Under the pieces are notes generated by a model. That model did not search any database, was not told the origin of the DNA, and saw only the letters and a list, made by a program, of their open reading frames with translations. A DNA stretch of 64,000 nucleotides from Schlegelella_A sp036263655. GTDB lineage: Bacteria; Pseudomonadota; Gammaproteobacteria; Burkholderiales; Burkholderiaceae_C. The stretch lies in assembly GCA_036263655.1 (NCBI GenBank), contig DATAGP010000026.1, positions 12,046 to 76,045 on the forward strand, read 5' to 3'. The stretch's first letter is position 1; each line of letters opens with the position of its first letter. Of this stretch, positions 28,098 through 37,336 are shown piece after piece. The translations under genes and the position numbers were made by a program.

Positions 28098-29237
28098 ATG
28101 ACTTCCGTCGGCGCCGTCGCACCGCAATCCATGCATTTTGCAGAAGCGCTGCCGCTCGCCAGCGGCGCACGGCTGGCCGACTACACGCTGGTCTACGAGA
28201 CATACGGACAGCTGAACGCCGCGCGCAGCAACGCCGTGCTCGTCTGCCATGCGCTCAACGCCTCGCACCACGTCGCCGGGTTCTACGAGGGCCAGGCGAA
28301 GAGCGAAGGCTGGTGGGACAACCTCGTCGGCCCGGGCAAGCCGCTCGACACCGACCGCTTCTTCGTCATCGGCGTCAACAACCCGGGCTCGTGCTTCGGC
28401 TCGACCGGACCGATGAGCCCCAACCCGGACCCCGCCGCCAAGGGGCGCCCCTACGGCAGCGACTTCCCCGTCGTCACGGTCGAGGACTGGGTCGACGCGC
28501 AGGCGCGCCTGATGGACTCGCTCGGCATCGCCCGGCTCGCCGCGGTGATCGGCGGCAGCCTCGGCGGGATGCAGGCGCTCGCGTGGTCGCTGCGCTATCC
28601 GGAGCGGCTGCGCCTCTGCGTGGCCATCGCCTCGGCGCCCAACCTGTCGGCGCAGAACATCGCCTTCAACGAGGTGGCGCGGCGCGCCATCGTCACCGAC
28701 CCCGAGTTCCACAACGGCCACTACGCCGAGCACCGGACGGTGCCCCGGCGCGGCCTGCGCGTGGCGCGGATGATCGGCCACATCACCTACCTCTCCGACG
28801 ACGCGATGGAGAGCAAGTTCGGGCGCGACATGCAGAACGCGGCGCTCGGCTACTCGACGCGGGAGATCGAGTTCCAGATCGAGGCCTACCTGCGCCACCA
28901 GGGCGACAAGTTCAGCGAGTACTTCGACGCCAACACCTACCTGCTCATCACCCGCGCCCTCGACTACTTCGACCCGGCGCGGGCGCACGGCGGCAACCTG
29001 ACCGCGACCTTCCGCGCCGCGCGCTGCCGCTTCCAGCTGGTCAGCTTCACGACCGACTGGCGCTTCGCCCCGGCGCGCTCGCGCGAGATCGTCAAGGCCC
29101 TCGTCGACAACCGGCGCGACGTCAGCTATGCCGAGATCGACGCGCCGCACGGCCACGACGCCTTCCTGCTCGACGACCCGCGCTACCACGGCGTCCTGCG
29201 CGCCTGCTTCGACAACCTCGCCCACGAGCTGGCATGA
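28098..29237 (+). CDS. metX: Homoserine O-acyltransferase MetX
   Basis: Acylates homoserine at the start of the transsulfurylation or sulfhydrylation route to methionine. The 379-residue alpha/beta-hydrolase has the nucleophile Ser in GGSLGGMQAL, the acid in FTTDWRFAP and the His in PHGHDAFLLD. LVCHALNASHHVAG and NNPGSCFGSTGP are typical. Whether acetyl-CoA or succinyl-CoA is used cannot be decided with confidence by eye; MetX enzymes linked to metW are known to use either. The stop overlaps the metW ATG (ATGA). Confidence 0.96.
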   Translation: MTSVGAVAPQSMHFAEALPLASGARLADYTLVYETYGQLNAARSNAVLVCHALNASHHVAGFYEGQAKSEGWWDNLVGPGKPLDTDRFFVIGVNNPGSCFGSTGPMSPNPDPAAKGRPYGSDFPVVTVEDWVDAQARLMDSLGIARLAAVIGGSLGGMQALAWSLRYPERLRLCVAIASAPNLSAQNIAFNEVARRAIVTDPEFHNGHYAEHRTVPRRGLRVARMIGHITYLSDDAMESKFGRDMQNAALGYSTREIEFQIEAYLRHQGDKFSEYFDANTYLLITRALDYFDPARAHGGNLTATFRAARCRFQLVSFTTDWRFAPARSREIVKALVDNRRDVSYAEIDAPHGHDAFLLDDPRYHGVLRACFDNLAHELA

Positions 29238-29818
29238 GCGACAGGAAAGACATGGAGCTGATCGCCGAGCTCGTGCCGCCCGGCTCGCGCGTCCTCGACC
29301 TCGGCTGCGGCGACGGCGAGCTGCTCGCCCACCTGCGCGACCGGCGCCAGTGCAGCGGCTACGGCATCGAGATCGCCGATGCCAACGTGCTCGCCTGCCA
29401 CCGGCGCGGCGTCAACGTCATCCAGCTCAACCTCGAGGAGGGGCTGGCGCTGTTCGAGGACCGCAGCTTCGACGTCGTCCTCCAGCTCGACACGCTGCAG
29501 CACCTGCGCAACACCGAGAAGATGCTGCGCGAGACGGCGCGAGTCGGCCGGATCGGCATCGTCAGCTTCCCCAATTTCGCGCACTGGCCGAACCGCCTGC
29601 ACGTCGCGTCCGGCCGCATGCCGGTGACGCGGGTCCTGCCGTACCAGTGGTACGACACGCCCAACATCCGCGTCGGCACGTACGCCGATTTCGAGATCCT
29701 CGCCCGCAAGGACGGCCTCACCGTCCTCGATGCCTTCGGGATCCAGAACGGGCGCATCGTGCGGCGCTTCCCGAACCTGCTGGCCAGCGTCGCCGTGTTC
29801 AAGTTCCAGCGCGGCTGA
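29234..29818 (+). CDS. metW: Methionine biosynthesis protein MetW
   Basis: A 194-residue methyltransferase-fold protein that is the regular partner of MetX in proteobacteria and is needed for full MetX activity in some species. It has the SAM-type motif RVLDLGCGDGELL, the block FDVVLQLDTLQHLRNTEKML, and the MetW-typical GIVSFPNFAHWPNRLHVASGRMPVT and PYQWYDTPNIR. Coupled to metX by a four-base overlap. Confidence 0.95.
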   Translation: MSDRKDMELIAELVPPGSRVLDLGCGDGELLAHLRDRRQCSGYGIEIADANVLACHRRGVNVIQLNLEEGLALFEDRSFDVVLQLDTLQHLRNTEKMLRETARVGRIGIVSFPNFAHWPNRLHVASGRMPVTRVLPYQWYDTPNIRVGTYADFEILARKDGLTVLDAFGIQNGRIVRRFPNLLASVAVFKFQRG

Positions 29819-29964
29819 GCCGAGCGCGGCAGCCCGTCCACACCGAGCGCCGGCGCCGGGCCTCCGCTATCCTCTTTCGCTTTGCGCCGACGAGGCCCGT
29901 GCGGCCTCGTGCCCGCCGGCGGCAGCGCCGGCCGCGCGGGCCGGCACCACGTGAAGGGTTCCCG

Positions 29965-31257
29965 ATGGCTGGGTTGATGCGCCCGAGCGCGCGCTTCGCC
30001 GTGCATGGCCGCGCGCTGGCAGGGCTCTTGCTCGTGCTGGCCGCGCTCGTCGCCGGCTGCGGGCAGAAGAACGACGCCGCTCCCGCCGGCGCAGGCGCCG
30101 CGCCGGGCGCCGCCGGGCCGCCGCCGGCCGAGGTCGGCGTCATCACCGTGCAGACGCGCCCGGTCGGCCTGATCACCGAGCTGCCGGGGCGCCTCGAGGC
30201 GTCCCGGGTGGCGCAGGTGCGAGCGCGCGCCGCGGGCATCGTGCAGAAGCGCCTGTTCACCGAAGGCAGCGACGTCAAGGCCGGCCAGCCCTTGTTCCAG
30301 ATCGATCCGGCGTCCTACCAGGCGGCCGTCGCCAGCGCGCAGGCGACGCTGGCGCGGGCCCAGGCCGGGCTCACGCAGGCGACCGCGCAGGCCGAGCGCT
30401 ACAGGCCGCTGGTCGAGGCGAACGCGATCAGCAAGCAGGAGTACGTCAACGCCGTGGCGGCGCAGAAGGCCGCCGAGGCCGACGTCGCCGCCGCACGTGC
30501 GGCGCTGCGCAGCGGCCAGATCACGCTCGGCTACGCCGCCGTCACGGCGCCGATCTCCGGGCGCATCGGCCGCGCCCTGGTCACCGAGGGCGCGCTCGTC
30601 GGCCAGGGGGAGGCGACGCCGCTCGCGGTGGTGCAGCAGATCAACCCGATGTACGTCAACTTCACGCAGTCGACGACCGACCTGCTCGCCCTGCGCCGCG
30701 CCGTCGAGAGCGGCAAGTTCAAGCGGCCGGACGGTGGCGACAAGTCGCCGGTGCAGATCGTGCTCGAGGACGGCACCGTCTACGGGCAGGCCGGCAGGCT
30801 GCTCTTCTCCGACCTCAGCGTCGACCCGACCTCCGGCCAGATCACGCTGCGCGCCGAGGTGCCGAACCCCCGCGGCATCCTCCTGCCCGGCATGTACGTG
30901 CGCGTGCGCGTCGAGCAGGCCGAGACGCCGAGCGGCATCATCGTCCCGCAGCAGGCGGTGCAACGCGGCTCGACCGGCGACAGCGTGATGGTCGTGAGCA
31001 CCGACGGCAAGGTCTCGCCCCGGCCGGTGCGCGTCGGCACGGCGCAGGGCGGGAGCTGGGTAATCCTCGAAGGCCTGCAGGCCGGCGAGATGGTGATGGT
31101 CGACGGCTTCCAGAAGCTGCGCGGCAACGCGCCCGTCAAGCCGGTGCCGTGGCAGCCGCCCGCGTCGGCAGCTTCCAGCCCATCGGCAGCCGCCGCATCG
31201 GGCGCGTCCGCCGTCACGCCGGCGAACGGCATCGCCTCGGGTCCGGCGTCGCGCTGA
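29965..31257 (+). CDS. RND efflux periplasmic adaptor lipoprotein
   Basis: The membrane-fusion subunit of a tripartite multidrug pump, 430 residues. The lipobox LVAGC gives a lipidated Cys32. The barrel-sandwich half-motifs (EASRVAQVRARAAGIVQKRLF ... ITLGYAAVTAPISGRIG) flank an alpha-hairpin of about 90 residues rich in Ala/Gln/Glu. Later come LFSDLSVDPTSGQITLRAEVPNP and LLPGMYVRVRVEQ, as in AcrA/MexA. It begins the operon with the permease 15 bases on. No TetR- or MarR-type regulator is adjacent, which is unusual for this pump type. Confidence 0.95.
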   Translation: MAGLMRPSARFAVHGRALAGLLLVLAALVAGCGQKNDAAPAGAGAAPGAAGPPPAEVGVITVQTRPVGLITELPGRLEASRVAQVRARAAGIVQKRLFTEGSDVKAGQPLFQIDPASYQAAVASAQATLARAQAGLTQATAQAERYRPLVEANAISKQEYVNAVAAQKAAEADVAAARAALRSGQITLGYAAVTAPISGRIGRALVTEGALVGQGEATPLAVVQQINPMYVNFTQSTTDLLALRRAVESGKFKRPDGGDKSPVQIVLEDGTVYGQAGRLLFSDLSVDPTSGQITLRAEVPNPRGILLPGMYVRVRVEQAETPSGIIVPQQAVQRGSTGDSVMVVSTDGKVSPRPVRVGTAQGGSWVILEGLQAGEMVMVDGFQKLRGNAPVKPVPWQPPASAASSPSAAAASGASAVTPANGIASGPASR

Positions 31258-31272
31258 AGGAGTCGTTCCGCC

Positions 31273-34200
31273 ATGGCGCAGTTCTTCATCGACCGGCCCA
31301 TCTTCGCGTGGGTGATCGCGCTCTTCATCATCGTCATGGGCGGGGTGGCGATCAAGCAGCTGCCGATCGCCCAGTACCCCACGGTCGCGCCGCCGGCCAT
31401 CGTGCTGACCGCCGTGTACCCCGGCGCGTCGGCGCAGACGCTCGAGAACAGCGTCATCAGCGTCATCGAGCAGGAGATGAACGGCTCGCCCGGGCTCATC
31501 TACCTGGAGTCGAACAGCCAGGCCAACGGCACGGGCCAGATCACGCTGACCTTCGAGTCGGGGACCGATCCGAACTTCGCCCAGGTCGACGTGCAGAACC
31601 GCCTCGCCCGCGCCGCGCCGCGGCTGCCGGCGGCGGTGACGCAGCAGGGCGTGCGCGTCGACAAGGCGCGCTCCAACTTCCTGCTCTTCACCATCCTCTC
31701 CTCGGACAACCCGGCGCACGATCCGATCGCGCTCGGCGACTACGCGTCTCGCACCGTGCTGCCAGAGATCCAGCGCCTGCCCGGCGTCGGCCAGGCGCAG
31801 CTGTTCGGCACCGAGCGGGCGATGCGGATCTGGATCGACCCGGCCAAGCTGGTCGGCTTCAACCTCTCGACCAGCGACGTCAACAGCGCGATCCGGGCGC
31901 AGAACGCGCAGGTCTCGTCGGGAACGATCGGCGACCTGCCGATTGCCGCCGGGCAGCCGATCAGCGCCACGGTTGTGGTCCAGGGCCAGCTGACCTCGGT
32001 CGAGCAGTTCCGCGAGATCGTCCTGCGCGCCAACACCGACGGCTCCACCGTTCGCCTGCGCGACGTCGCCCGGGTCGAGCTCGGCGGCCAGAACTACGGC
32101 ACCTCGGCGCGCCTCAACGGCAAGCCGTCGACCGGCATCGGCGTGCAGCTCTCGCCGACCGGCAACGCCCTGGCGACGGCCCAGCTGGTGCATGCGCGGA
32201 TGGCCGAGCTGTCGAAGTTCTTCCCCCAGGGCATGCGCTACGACATCCCGTACGACAGCTCGCGCTTCATCCGGATCTCCATCAGCCAGGTGGTCGAGAC
32301 GCTGATCGAGGCGGTGATCCTCGTCTTCCTCGTGATGTACCTCTTCCTGCAGAACCTGCGCTACACGCTGATCCCGACGATCGTCGTGCCGGTCTCGCTG
32401 CTCGGCGCCTTCGCCGTGATGTACGCGTTCGGCTACTCGATCAACGTGCTGACGATGTTCGCGATGGTGCTGGCGGTGGGCATCCTCGTCGACGACGCCA
32501 TCGTCGTGATCGAGAACGTCGAGCGCATCATGAGCGAGGAGGGCCTGTCGCCGCGCGAGGCGACGAAGAAGGCGATGGGACAGATCACGGCGGCCTTGGT
32601 CGGCATCAGCGTGACGCTCGTCTCGGTGTTCCTGCCGATGGCCTTCTTCGCCGGCTCGGTGGGCAACATCTACCGCCAGTTCTCGCTGGTGATGGTGAGC
32701 GCGATGCTGTTCTCGGTGTTCCTGGCGCTGTCGCTCACGCCGGCCTTGTGCGCCACCTTCCTGAAGCCCGTCGCCGCCGGCCACAAGCACGAGAAGCGCG
32801 GCTTCTTCGGCTGGTTCAACCGCGGCTTCAAGGCGTCGACGCACCGCTACGAGGCGTCGGTCGCCTACATCCTGCGGCGCACCGGCCGCTTCATGCTGCT
32901 CTTCGGGCTGATCACCGCGCTGGTGGTCTACATGTTCTCGCGCATGCCGGCGTCGTTCCTTCCGACCGAGGACCAGGGCTACCTGATCGCCAACGTGCAG
33001 CTGCCGCCCGGCGCGACCCAGGCGCGGACGCTCCAGGTCATGCAGCAGGCGGAAGGCTTCTTCCTCAGCCAGCCGGAAGTCGACAAGATGGTGAGCGTGC
33101 TCGGCTTCTCGTTCTCCGGCAGCGGCCAGAACGCCGCCCTGGCCTTCGTGACCCTGAAGCCGTGGGACCAGCGCGAGGGCGCCGAGCACTCGGCGACGGC
33201 GATCGCCGGCCGGGCCTTCGGCGCCTTGTCGCGGGTCCGCGATGCGTTCATCTTCGCCCTGGTGCCGCCGGCGATTCCCGAACTCGGCACCGCCACCGGC
33301 TTCGCGTTCCGCCTGCAGGACCGCGGCGGCAACGGCCACGCCGCCCTGCTCGCGGCGCGCAACCAGCTGCTCGGCATGGCGGCGCAGAGCAAGGTGCTCG
33401 CCGGCGTCCGCCCCGACGGCCTCGAGGACGCGCCGCAGCTGCAGATCGACATCGACCGCGACCGCGCCAGCGCCCTCGGCGTGTCCTTCGAGAGCATCAA
33501 CGCCGTGCTCTCGACCTCGCTCGGCTCGGCCTACGTCAACGACTTCCCGAACGCCGGCCGGCTGCAGCGGGTCGTGGTCCAGGCCGACGCGCCCGACCGC
33601 ATGCAGCCCGACGACCTGCTCCAGCTGAACGTGATCAACAACCAGGGCCGGCCGGTGCCGATGGCGGCGCTGGCGACGACGCGCTGGATCACCGGGCCGA
33701 TCCAGACGATCCGCTTCAACGGCTACCCGACGATGCGCATTTCCGGCGACGCCGCGCCGGGCTACTCGACCGGCGACGCGATGCTGGAGATGGAGCGGCT
33801 CGCGCAGCAGCTGCCGCAGGGCTTCGGCTACGAGTGGACCGGCCAGTCGCGCGAGGAGCGGCTCTCCGGGGCGACGGCGATGATCCTGCTCGCCTTCTCG
33901 ATGCTCGCGGTCTTCCTCTGCCTGTCGGCGCTGTACGAGAGCTGGTCGATCCCGTTCGCCGTGCTTCTGGCGGTGCCGCTCGGCGTCCTCGGAGCCGTGC
34001 TCGGCGCGACGCTGCGCGGCATGCCCAACGACGTCTTCTTCAAGGTCGGCCTGATCACCGTCATCGGCCTGTCGGCGAAGAACGCGATCCTGATCATCGA
34101 GTTCGCCAAGGACCTGGTCGCGCAAGGCAAGGGGCTCATCGAGGCGACGCTCGAGGCGGTGCACCTGCGCTTCCGCCCGATCCTGATGACGTCGATCGCC

Positions 34201-34461
34201 TTCATCCTCGGCGTGCTGCCGCTCGTCGTGTCCACCGGCGCGGGCTCCGCCAGCCAGCGCGCGATCGGCACCGGGGTCATGGGCGGGATGTTCACGGCGA
34301 CCTTCCTGGCGATCTTCTTCGTGCCGGTGTTCTTCGTCGTCGTCCGCCGCATCTTCAAGGGGCGCAAGCCGCTCCCGGCGACGGCGACGTCGGCGGCCGC
34401 ACCCGCGCCCGTCTCGGGTCCCCTCCGGCCGCGGCCGCTGGCGGAGGGCGGCGATGAGTAG
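31273..34461 (+). CDS. RND multidrug efflux permease, HAE1 family
   Basis: The proton-driven inner-membrane pump (AcrB/MexB type), 1062 residues with the expected 12 transmembrane helices and two large periplasmic loops. It starts MAQFFIDRPIFAWVIALFI. The proton-relay Asp pair is in AVGILVDDAIVVIENVERIM. LPIAQYPTVAPP and the C-half AKNAILIIEFAKDL are also typical. The tail is short and Ala/Pro-rich. It shares its last bases with the start of the outer-membrane factor gene. Substrates cannot be predicted. Confidence 0.97.
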   Translation: MAQFFIDRPIFAWVIALFIIVMGGVAIKQLPIAQYPTVAPPAIVLTAVYPGASAQTLENSVISVIEQEMNGSPGLIYLESNSQANGTGQITLTFESGTDPNFAQVDVQNRLARAAPRLPAAVTQQGVRVDKARSNFLLFTILSSDNPAHDPIALGDYASRTVLPEIQRLPGVGQAQLFGTERAMRIWIDPAKLVGFNLSTSDVNSAIRAQNAQVSSGTIGDLPIAAGQPISATVVVQGQLTSVEQFREIVLRANTDGSTVRLRDVARVELGGQNYGTSARLNGKPSTGIGVQLSPTGNALATAQLVHARMAELSKFFPQGMRYDIPYDSSRFIRISISQVVETLIEAVILVFLVMYLFLQNLRYTLIPTIVVPVSLLGAFAVMYAFGYSINVLTMFAMVLAVGILVDDAIVVIENVERIMSEEGLSPREATKKAMGQITAALVGISVTLVSVFLPMAFFAGSVGNIYRQFSLVMVSAMLFSVFLALSLTPALCATFLKPVAAGHKHEKRGFFGWFNRGFKASTHRYEASVAYILRRTGRFMLLFGLITALVVYMFSRMPASFLPTEDQGYLIANVQLPPGATQARTLQVMQQAEGFFLSQPEVDKMVSVLGFSFSGSGQNAALAFVTLKPWDQREGAEHSATAIAGRAFGALSRVRDAFIFALVPPAIPELGTATGFAFRLQDRGGNGHAALLAARNQLLGMAAQSKVLAGVRPDGLEDAPQLQIDIDRDRASALGVSFESINAVLSTSLGSAYVNDFPNAGRLQRVVVQADAPDRMQPDDLLQLNVINNQGRPVPMAALATTRWITGPIQTIRFNGYPTMRISGDAAPGYSTGDAMLEMERLAQQLPQGFGYEWTGQSREERLSGATAMILLAFSMLAVFLCLSALYESWSIPFAVLLAVPLGVLGAVLGATLRGMPNDVFFKVGLITVIGLSAKNAILIIEFAKDLVAQGKGLIEATLEAVHLRFRPILMTSIAFILGVLPLVVSTGAGSASQRAIGTGVMGGMFTATFLAIFFVPVFFVVVRRIFKGRKPLPATATSAAAPAPVSGPLRPRPLAEGGDE

Positions 34462-35908
34462 CCGCCGCGGCACCGGGCGCAGCACCCGTCTCGTCGCCGC
34501 CGTCGCGCTGCTCGCGCTCGGCGGGTGCCGCAGCCTGATCCCGGCCTACGAGCGGCCGGCCGCACCGGTGCCGTCCACCTACGCGCCGGAGACGACGCCG
34601 GCCACTGGCGCCGGCAACGAGGCCGCCGCCGACATCGACTGGCAGCGCTTCTTCGCCGACCCGCGCCTGCGCCGCCTGATCGCGATCGCGCTGGAGAACA
34701 ACCGCGACCTGCGCATCGCCGTGCTCAACATCGAGCAGACGCGTGCGCTCTACCAGGTGCGGCGCGCCGACGAGTTGCCGACGGTCGGCGCCGGCGCCAC
34801 GGCAGCGCGGCAGCCGGGGCTCGGCGGCATCGCCAGCTCGTACGCCGTCGGCATCGCCGTCACCGGCTACGAGCTCGATCTGTTCGGCCGCGTGCGAGCG
34901 CTGAGCGAGGCGGCGCTGAACCAGTACCTCGCCACCGCGGAGACGCGGCAGGCGGTGCAGATCAGCCTCGTCGGCAACGTCGCCACGGCTTACCTTGCCC
35001 TCCTCGCCGACGACGAGCTGCTCGCCGTGACGCGGCAGACGCTCGCCACGCGCGAAGAGGGGCTGCGCCTCATCCGGCTGCGCTTCGAAGCCGGCGCCTC
35101 GTCGGAGATCGACCTGCGCCAGGCCGAGTCGCTGCTGGAGACCGCCCGCATCGCGCTCGCCCAGGCGCTGCGCCAGCGCGCCCTCGACGAGAACGCGCTG
35201 CAGCTGCTGATCGGCCAGGCGCTGCCGACCGACCTGCCGCCGCCGCTGCCGCTCGACGCCCAGCAGATTCCCGCCGACCTGCCGGCCGGGCTGCCGTCGG
35301 ACCTGCTCGTGCGGCGCCCCGACGTGCGCGCCGCCGAGCAGCAGCTACTGGGCGCGCAGGCGAACATCGGCGCGGCACGCGCCGCCTTCTTCCCGCGCAT
35401 CTCGCTGACCGCCAACCTGGGCACCGCGAGCAACGAGCTCGACGGCCTGTTCAAGGGCGGCAGCTTCGCCTTCACCGGCACGGCGCAGCTGCTGCAGCCG
35501 ATCTTCGACTACGGCCGCAACCGGGCCGGCCTGGAGGTCGCGCAGGTCAACCGCGACATCGCTGTCGCGCAGTACGAGCGCTCGATCCAGACCGCCTTCC
35601 GCGAGGTCTCGGACGCCCTGGCCGGCCGCGCCACGCTCGGCGAGCAACTGCGCGCGCAGGCGGCGCAGGTGAACGCGCTGGCGATCACCTTCCGTCTCGC
35701 CGACCTGCGGTATCGGGCCGGTGCGGCCAGCTTCCTCGACATCCTCGACGCGCAGCGCTCGCTCTTCGCGGCCCAGCAGGCGCTGGTGCAGACGCAGGCG
35801 CTGCGCCTGCAGAACCTGGTGACGCTCTACCGCGTCCTCGGCGGCGGCTGGCGCGGGGCCTCGGAGCTCGAGGCGCGGTCCAACCCCGCGATCCCGCCGC
35901 CGCGCTGA
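34454..35908 (+). CDS. Outer-membrane efflux lipoprotein (OprM/NodT family)
   Basis: The outer-membrane channel of the pump, 484 residues. The lipobox LALGGC gives lipidated Cys25. Two repeats of the TolC-type hairpin follow: residues around 70-240 contain NNRDLRIAVLNIEQTRALYQ and YELDLFGRVRALSEAAL, and the second half contains LLVRRPDVRAAEQQLLGAQANIGAARAAFFPRISLTANLG. The ATG at 34454 overlaps the permease stop by eight bases, so all three pump genes form one operon. Confidence 0.95.
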   Translation: MSSRRGTGRSTRLVAAVALLALGGCRSLIPAYERPAAPVPSTYAPETTPATGAGNEAAADIDWQRFFADPRLRRLIAIALENNRDLRIAVLNIEQTRALYQVRRADELPTVGAGATAARQPGLGGIASSYAVGIAVTGYELDLFGRVRALSEAALNQYLATAETRQAVQISLVGNVATAYLALLADDELLAVTRQTLATREEGLRLIRLRFEAGASSEIDLRQAESLLETARIALAQALRQRALDENALQLLIGQALPTDLPPPLPLDAQQIPADLPAGLPSDLLVRRPDVRAAEQQLLGAQANIGAARAAFFPRISLTANLGTASNELDGLFKGGSFAFTGTAQLLQPIFDYGRNRAGLEVAQVNRDIAVAQYERSIQTAFREVSDALAGRATLGEQLRAQAAQVNALAITFRLADLRYRAGAASFLDILDAQRSLFAAQQALVQTQALRLQNLVTLYRVLGGGWRGASELEARSNPAIPPPR

Positions 35909-36006
35909 TCGGCGCCAGGGCGGGCGAAGCCGGCCCGTCGTCCGACCGTCCGACGCTTCGCGGGCGAGGAACGCCGGTGGAACGTCGCCCCTTGCACAGT
36001 CGCCCT

Positions 36007-36022
36007 CCTCGATTGTTCGAGG
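36007..36022 (+). other. Small perfect hairpin in the leader of the PAP2/haloperoxidase-like gene
   Basis: CCTCGA and TCGAGG pair around a four-base loop about 24 bases before the ATG, ahead of the ribosome site AAGGA (36035-36039). It lies in the 137-base gap after the efflux operon and might be an operator half-site pair or an RNA stem. Confidence 0.3.
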
Positions 36023-36045
36023 CCGACTGCCATCAAGGATCCACC

Positions 36046-37260
36046 ATGAAGACACCCCGCACCGACTCCCGTGTCCTGGCCGCCATCGCCGGGACCTTGC
36101 TCACCGCCCTCTCCCTGCCCGCCGCAGCGGATGCCATCACCGACTGGAACCAGCGCTCGGCGCAATTCGTCGCCGACGCCCGCATCGGCACGCCCCCGGC
36201 GGTGCGCGTGATGGCGCTGGTGCAGACCGCCGCCTACCAGGCCGCCCTCGACGCCAGCCGCCTCGGCCCGGCGCAGGCGCAGGCCGTCGACACGGCGATC
36301 GCCGCCGCGCACCGCGTCGCCCTCGGACAGCTGCTGCCGACGCAGCGCGCCGCCATCGACGCCGCCTTCCAGGCCGCGGTCGCCAGCAACGGCGACGAGA
36401 CGTCGCGGGCCGCGCACGTGGCCCTCGGCGAGCGCGCTGCCGAGCGCGTGCTCGCCGATCGGGCCGGCGAGATGCCGCGCGGCGGCGACAGCTACCGGCC
36501 GCACACGACCCCCGGCGCGTACGTGCCGACGACGACGCCCGCCGTGCCGCAGTGGCCGTCGCGCAAGCCCTGGCTGCTCGAGCGCGCCGACCAGTTCCGG
36601 CCGGGTCCGCCGCCGGCCCTGACGAGCGAGCGCTGGGCCCGCGACTACAACGAGATCAAGGCGCTCGGCGCGCGCGACAGCAAGGCGCGCAGCGCGGAGC
36701 AGACCGAGATCGGCCGCTTCTGGGACTACTCGCTGCCCGCCGTCTACCACGGCGTGGTGCGCTCGGTCGCGCTGCAGCCCGGGCGCGACGTGCTCGCCAA
36801 TGCGCGCCTGTTCGCGACCGTGGCGCAGGCGATGGACGATGGGCTGATCGCCGTCCTCGACGCCAAGTACGCCTACCACCTGTGGCGTCCGGTGACGGCC
36901 ATCCGCAACGGCGACATCGACGGCCACGACGGCACCGAGCGGGATCCGGCCTGGGCGCCGCTGATCGACACGCCGATGCACCCGGAGTACCCGTGCGCGC
37001 ACTGCACCCTCGCCGGCGCGGTCGCCGCGGTGCTGAAGGCCGAGGCGCGCGAGCGGCCGCTGCCGCTGCTGAGCACGACGAGCGCGACGGCGCAGGGCGC
37101 CGTGCGCCGCTGGTCGAGCGCCGACGCGTTCATGCAGGAGGTGGCGCTGGCCCGGATCGTCGGTGGCGTGCACTACCGCTTCTCGACCGAAGCGGGTCTC
37201 GCGCTGGGCCAGCGGGTCGGCGAGTGGGCGCTGGCACGAAACGCCGTCGCCGCACAGTGA
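36046..37260 (+). CDS. Exported PAP2/vanadium-dependent haloperoxidase-like protein
   Basis: A 404-residue protein with a Sec signal (AAIAGTLLTALSLPAAADA). The vanadate/phosphate pocket is recognisable: the Lys-x6-Arg-Pro element is KYAYHLWRP, and the distal Arg-x5-His element is RIVGGVHYRFS. The central loop that is PSGH in most family members reads PCAHCT (HPEYPCAHCTLAG), keeping the His but replacing Ser-Gly by Cys-Ala and adding a second Cys. It may be a phosphatase, a haloperoxidase or a diverged relative; the two Cys could form a disulfide in the periplasm. Single gene with ribosome site AAGGA at 36035-36039. Confidence 0.8.
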   Translation: MKTPRTDSRVLAAIAGTLLTALSLPAAADAITDWNQRSAQFVADARIGTPPAVRVMALVQTAAYQAALDASRLGPAQAQAVDTAIAAAHRVALGQLLPTQRAAIDAAFQAAVASNGDETSRAAHVALGERAAERVLADRAGEMPRGGDSYRPHTTPGAYVPTTTPAVPQWPSRKPWLLERADQFRPGPPPALTSERWARDYNEIKALGARDSKARSAEQTEIGRFWDYSLPAVYHGVVRSVALQPGRDVLANARLFATVAQAMDDGLIAVLDAKYAYHLWRPVTAIRNGDIDGHDGTERDPAWAPLIDTPMHPEYPCAHCTLAGAVAAVLKAEARERPLPLLSTTSATAQGAVRRWSSADAFMQEVALARIVGGVHYRFSTEAGLALGQRVGEWALARNAVAAQ

Positions 37261-37336
37261 GGCGTGGCGACCCGCGACACCTCGGGCAGCAGGCGGCGAC
37301 TCGGATCCGGAGCGCGCCGCCTGCGCCGAAGCTCGG

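Noticed and set aside
29359..34485. A 1708-codon open frame on the minus strand across metW and the efflux operon
   Set aside because: Low-complexity Arg/Asp/Glu/Gly/His-rich translation with no domain; it is the antisense shadow of the RND permease in GC-rich DNA.
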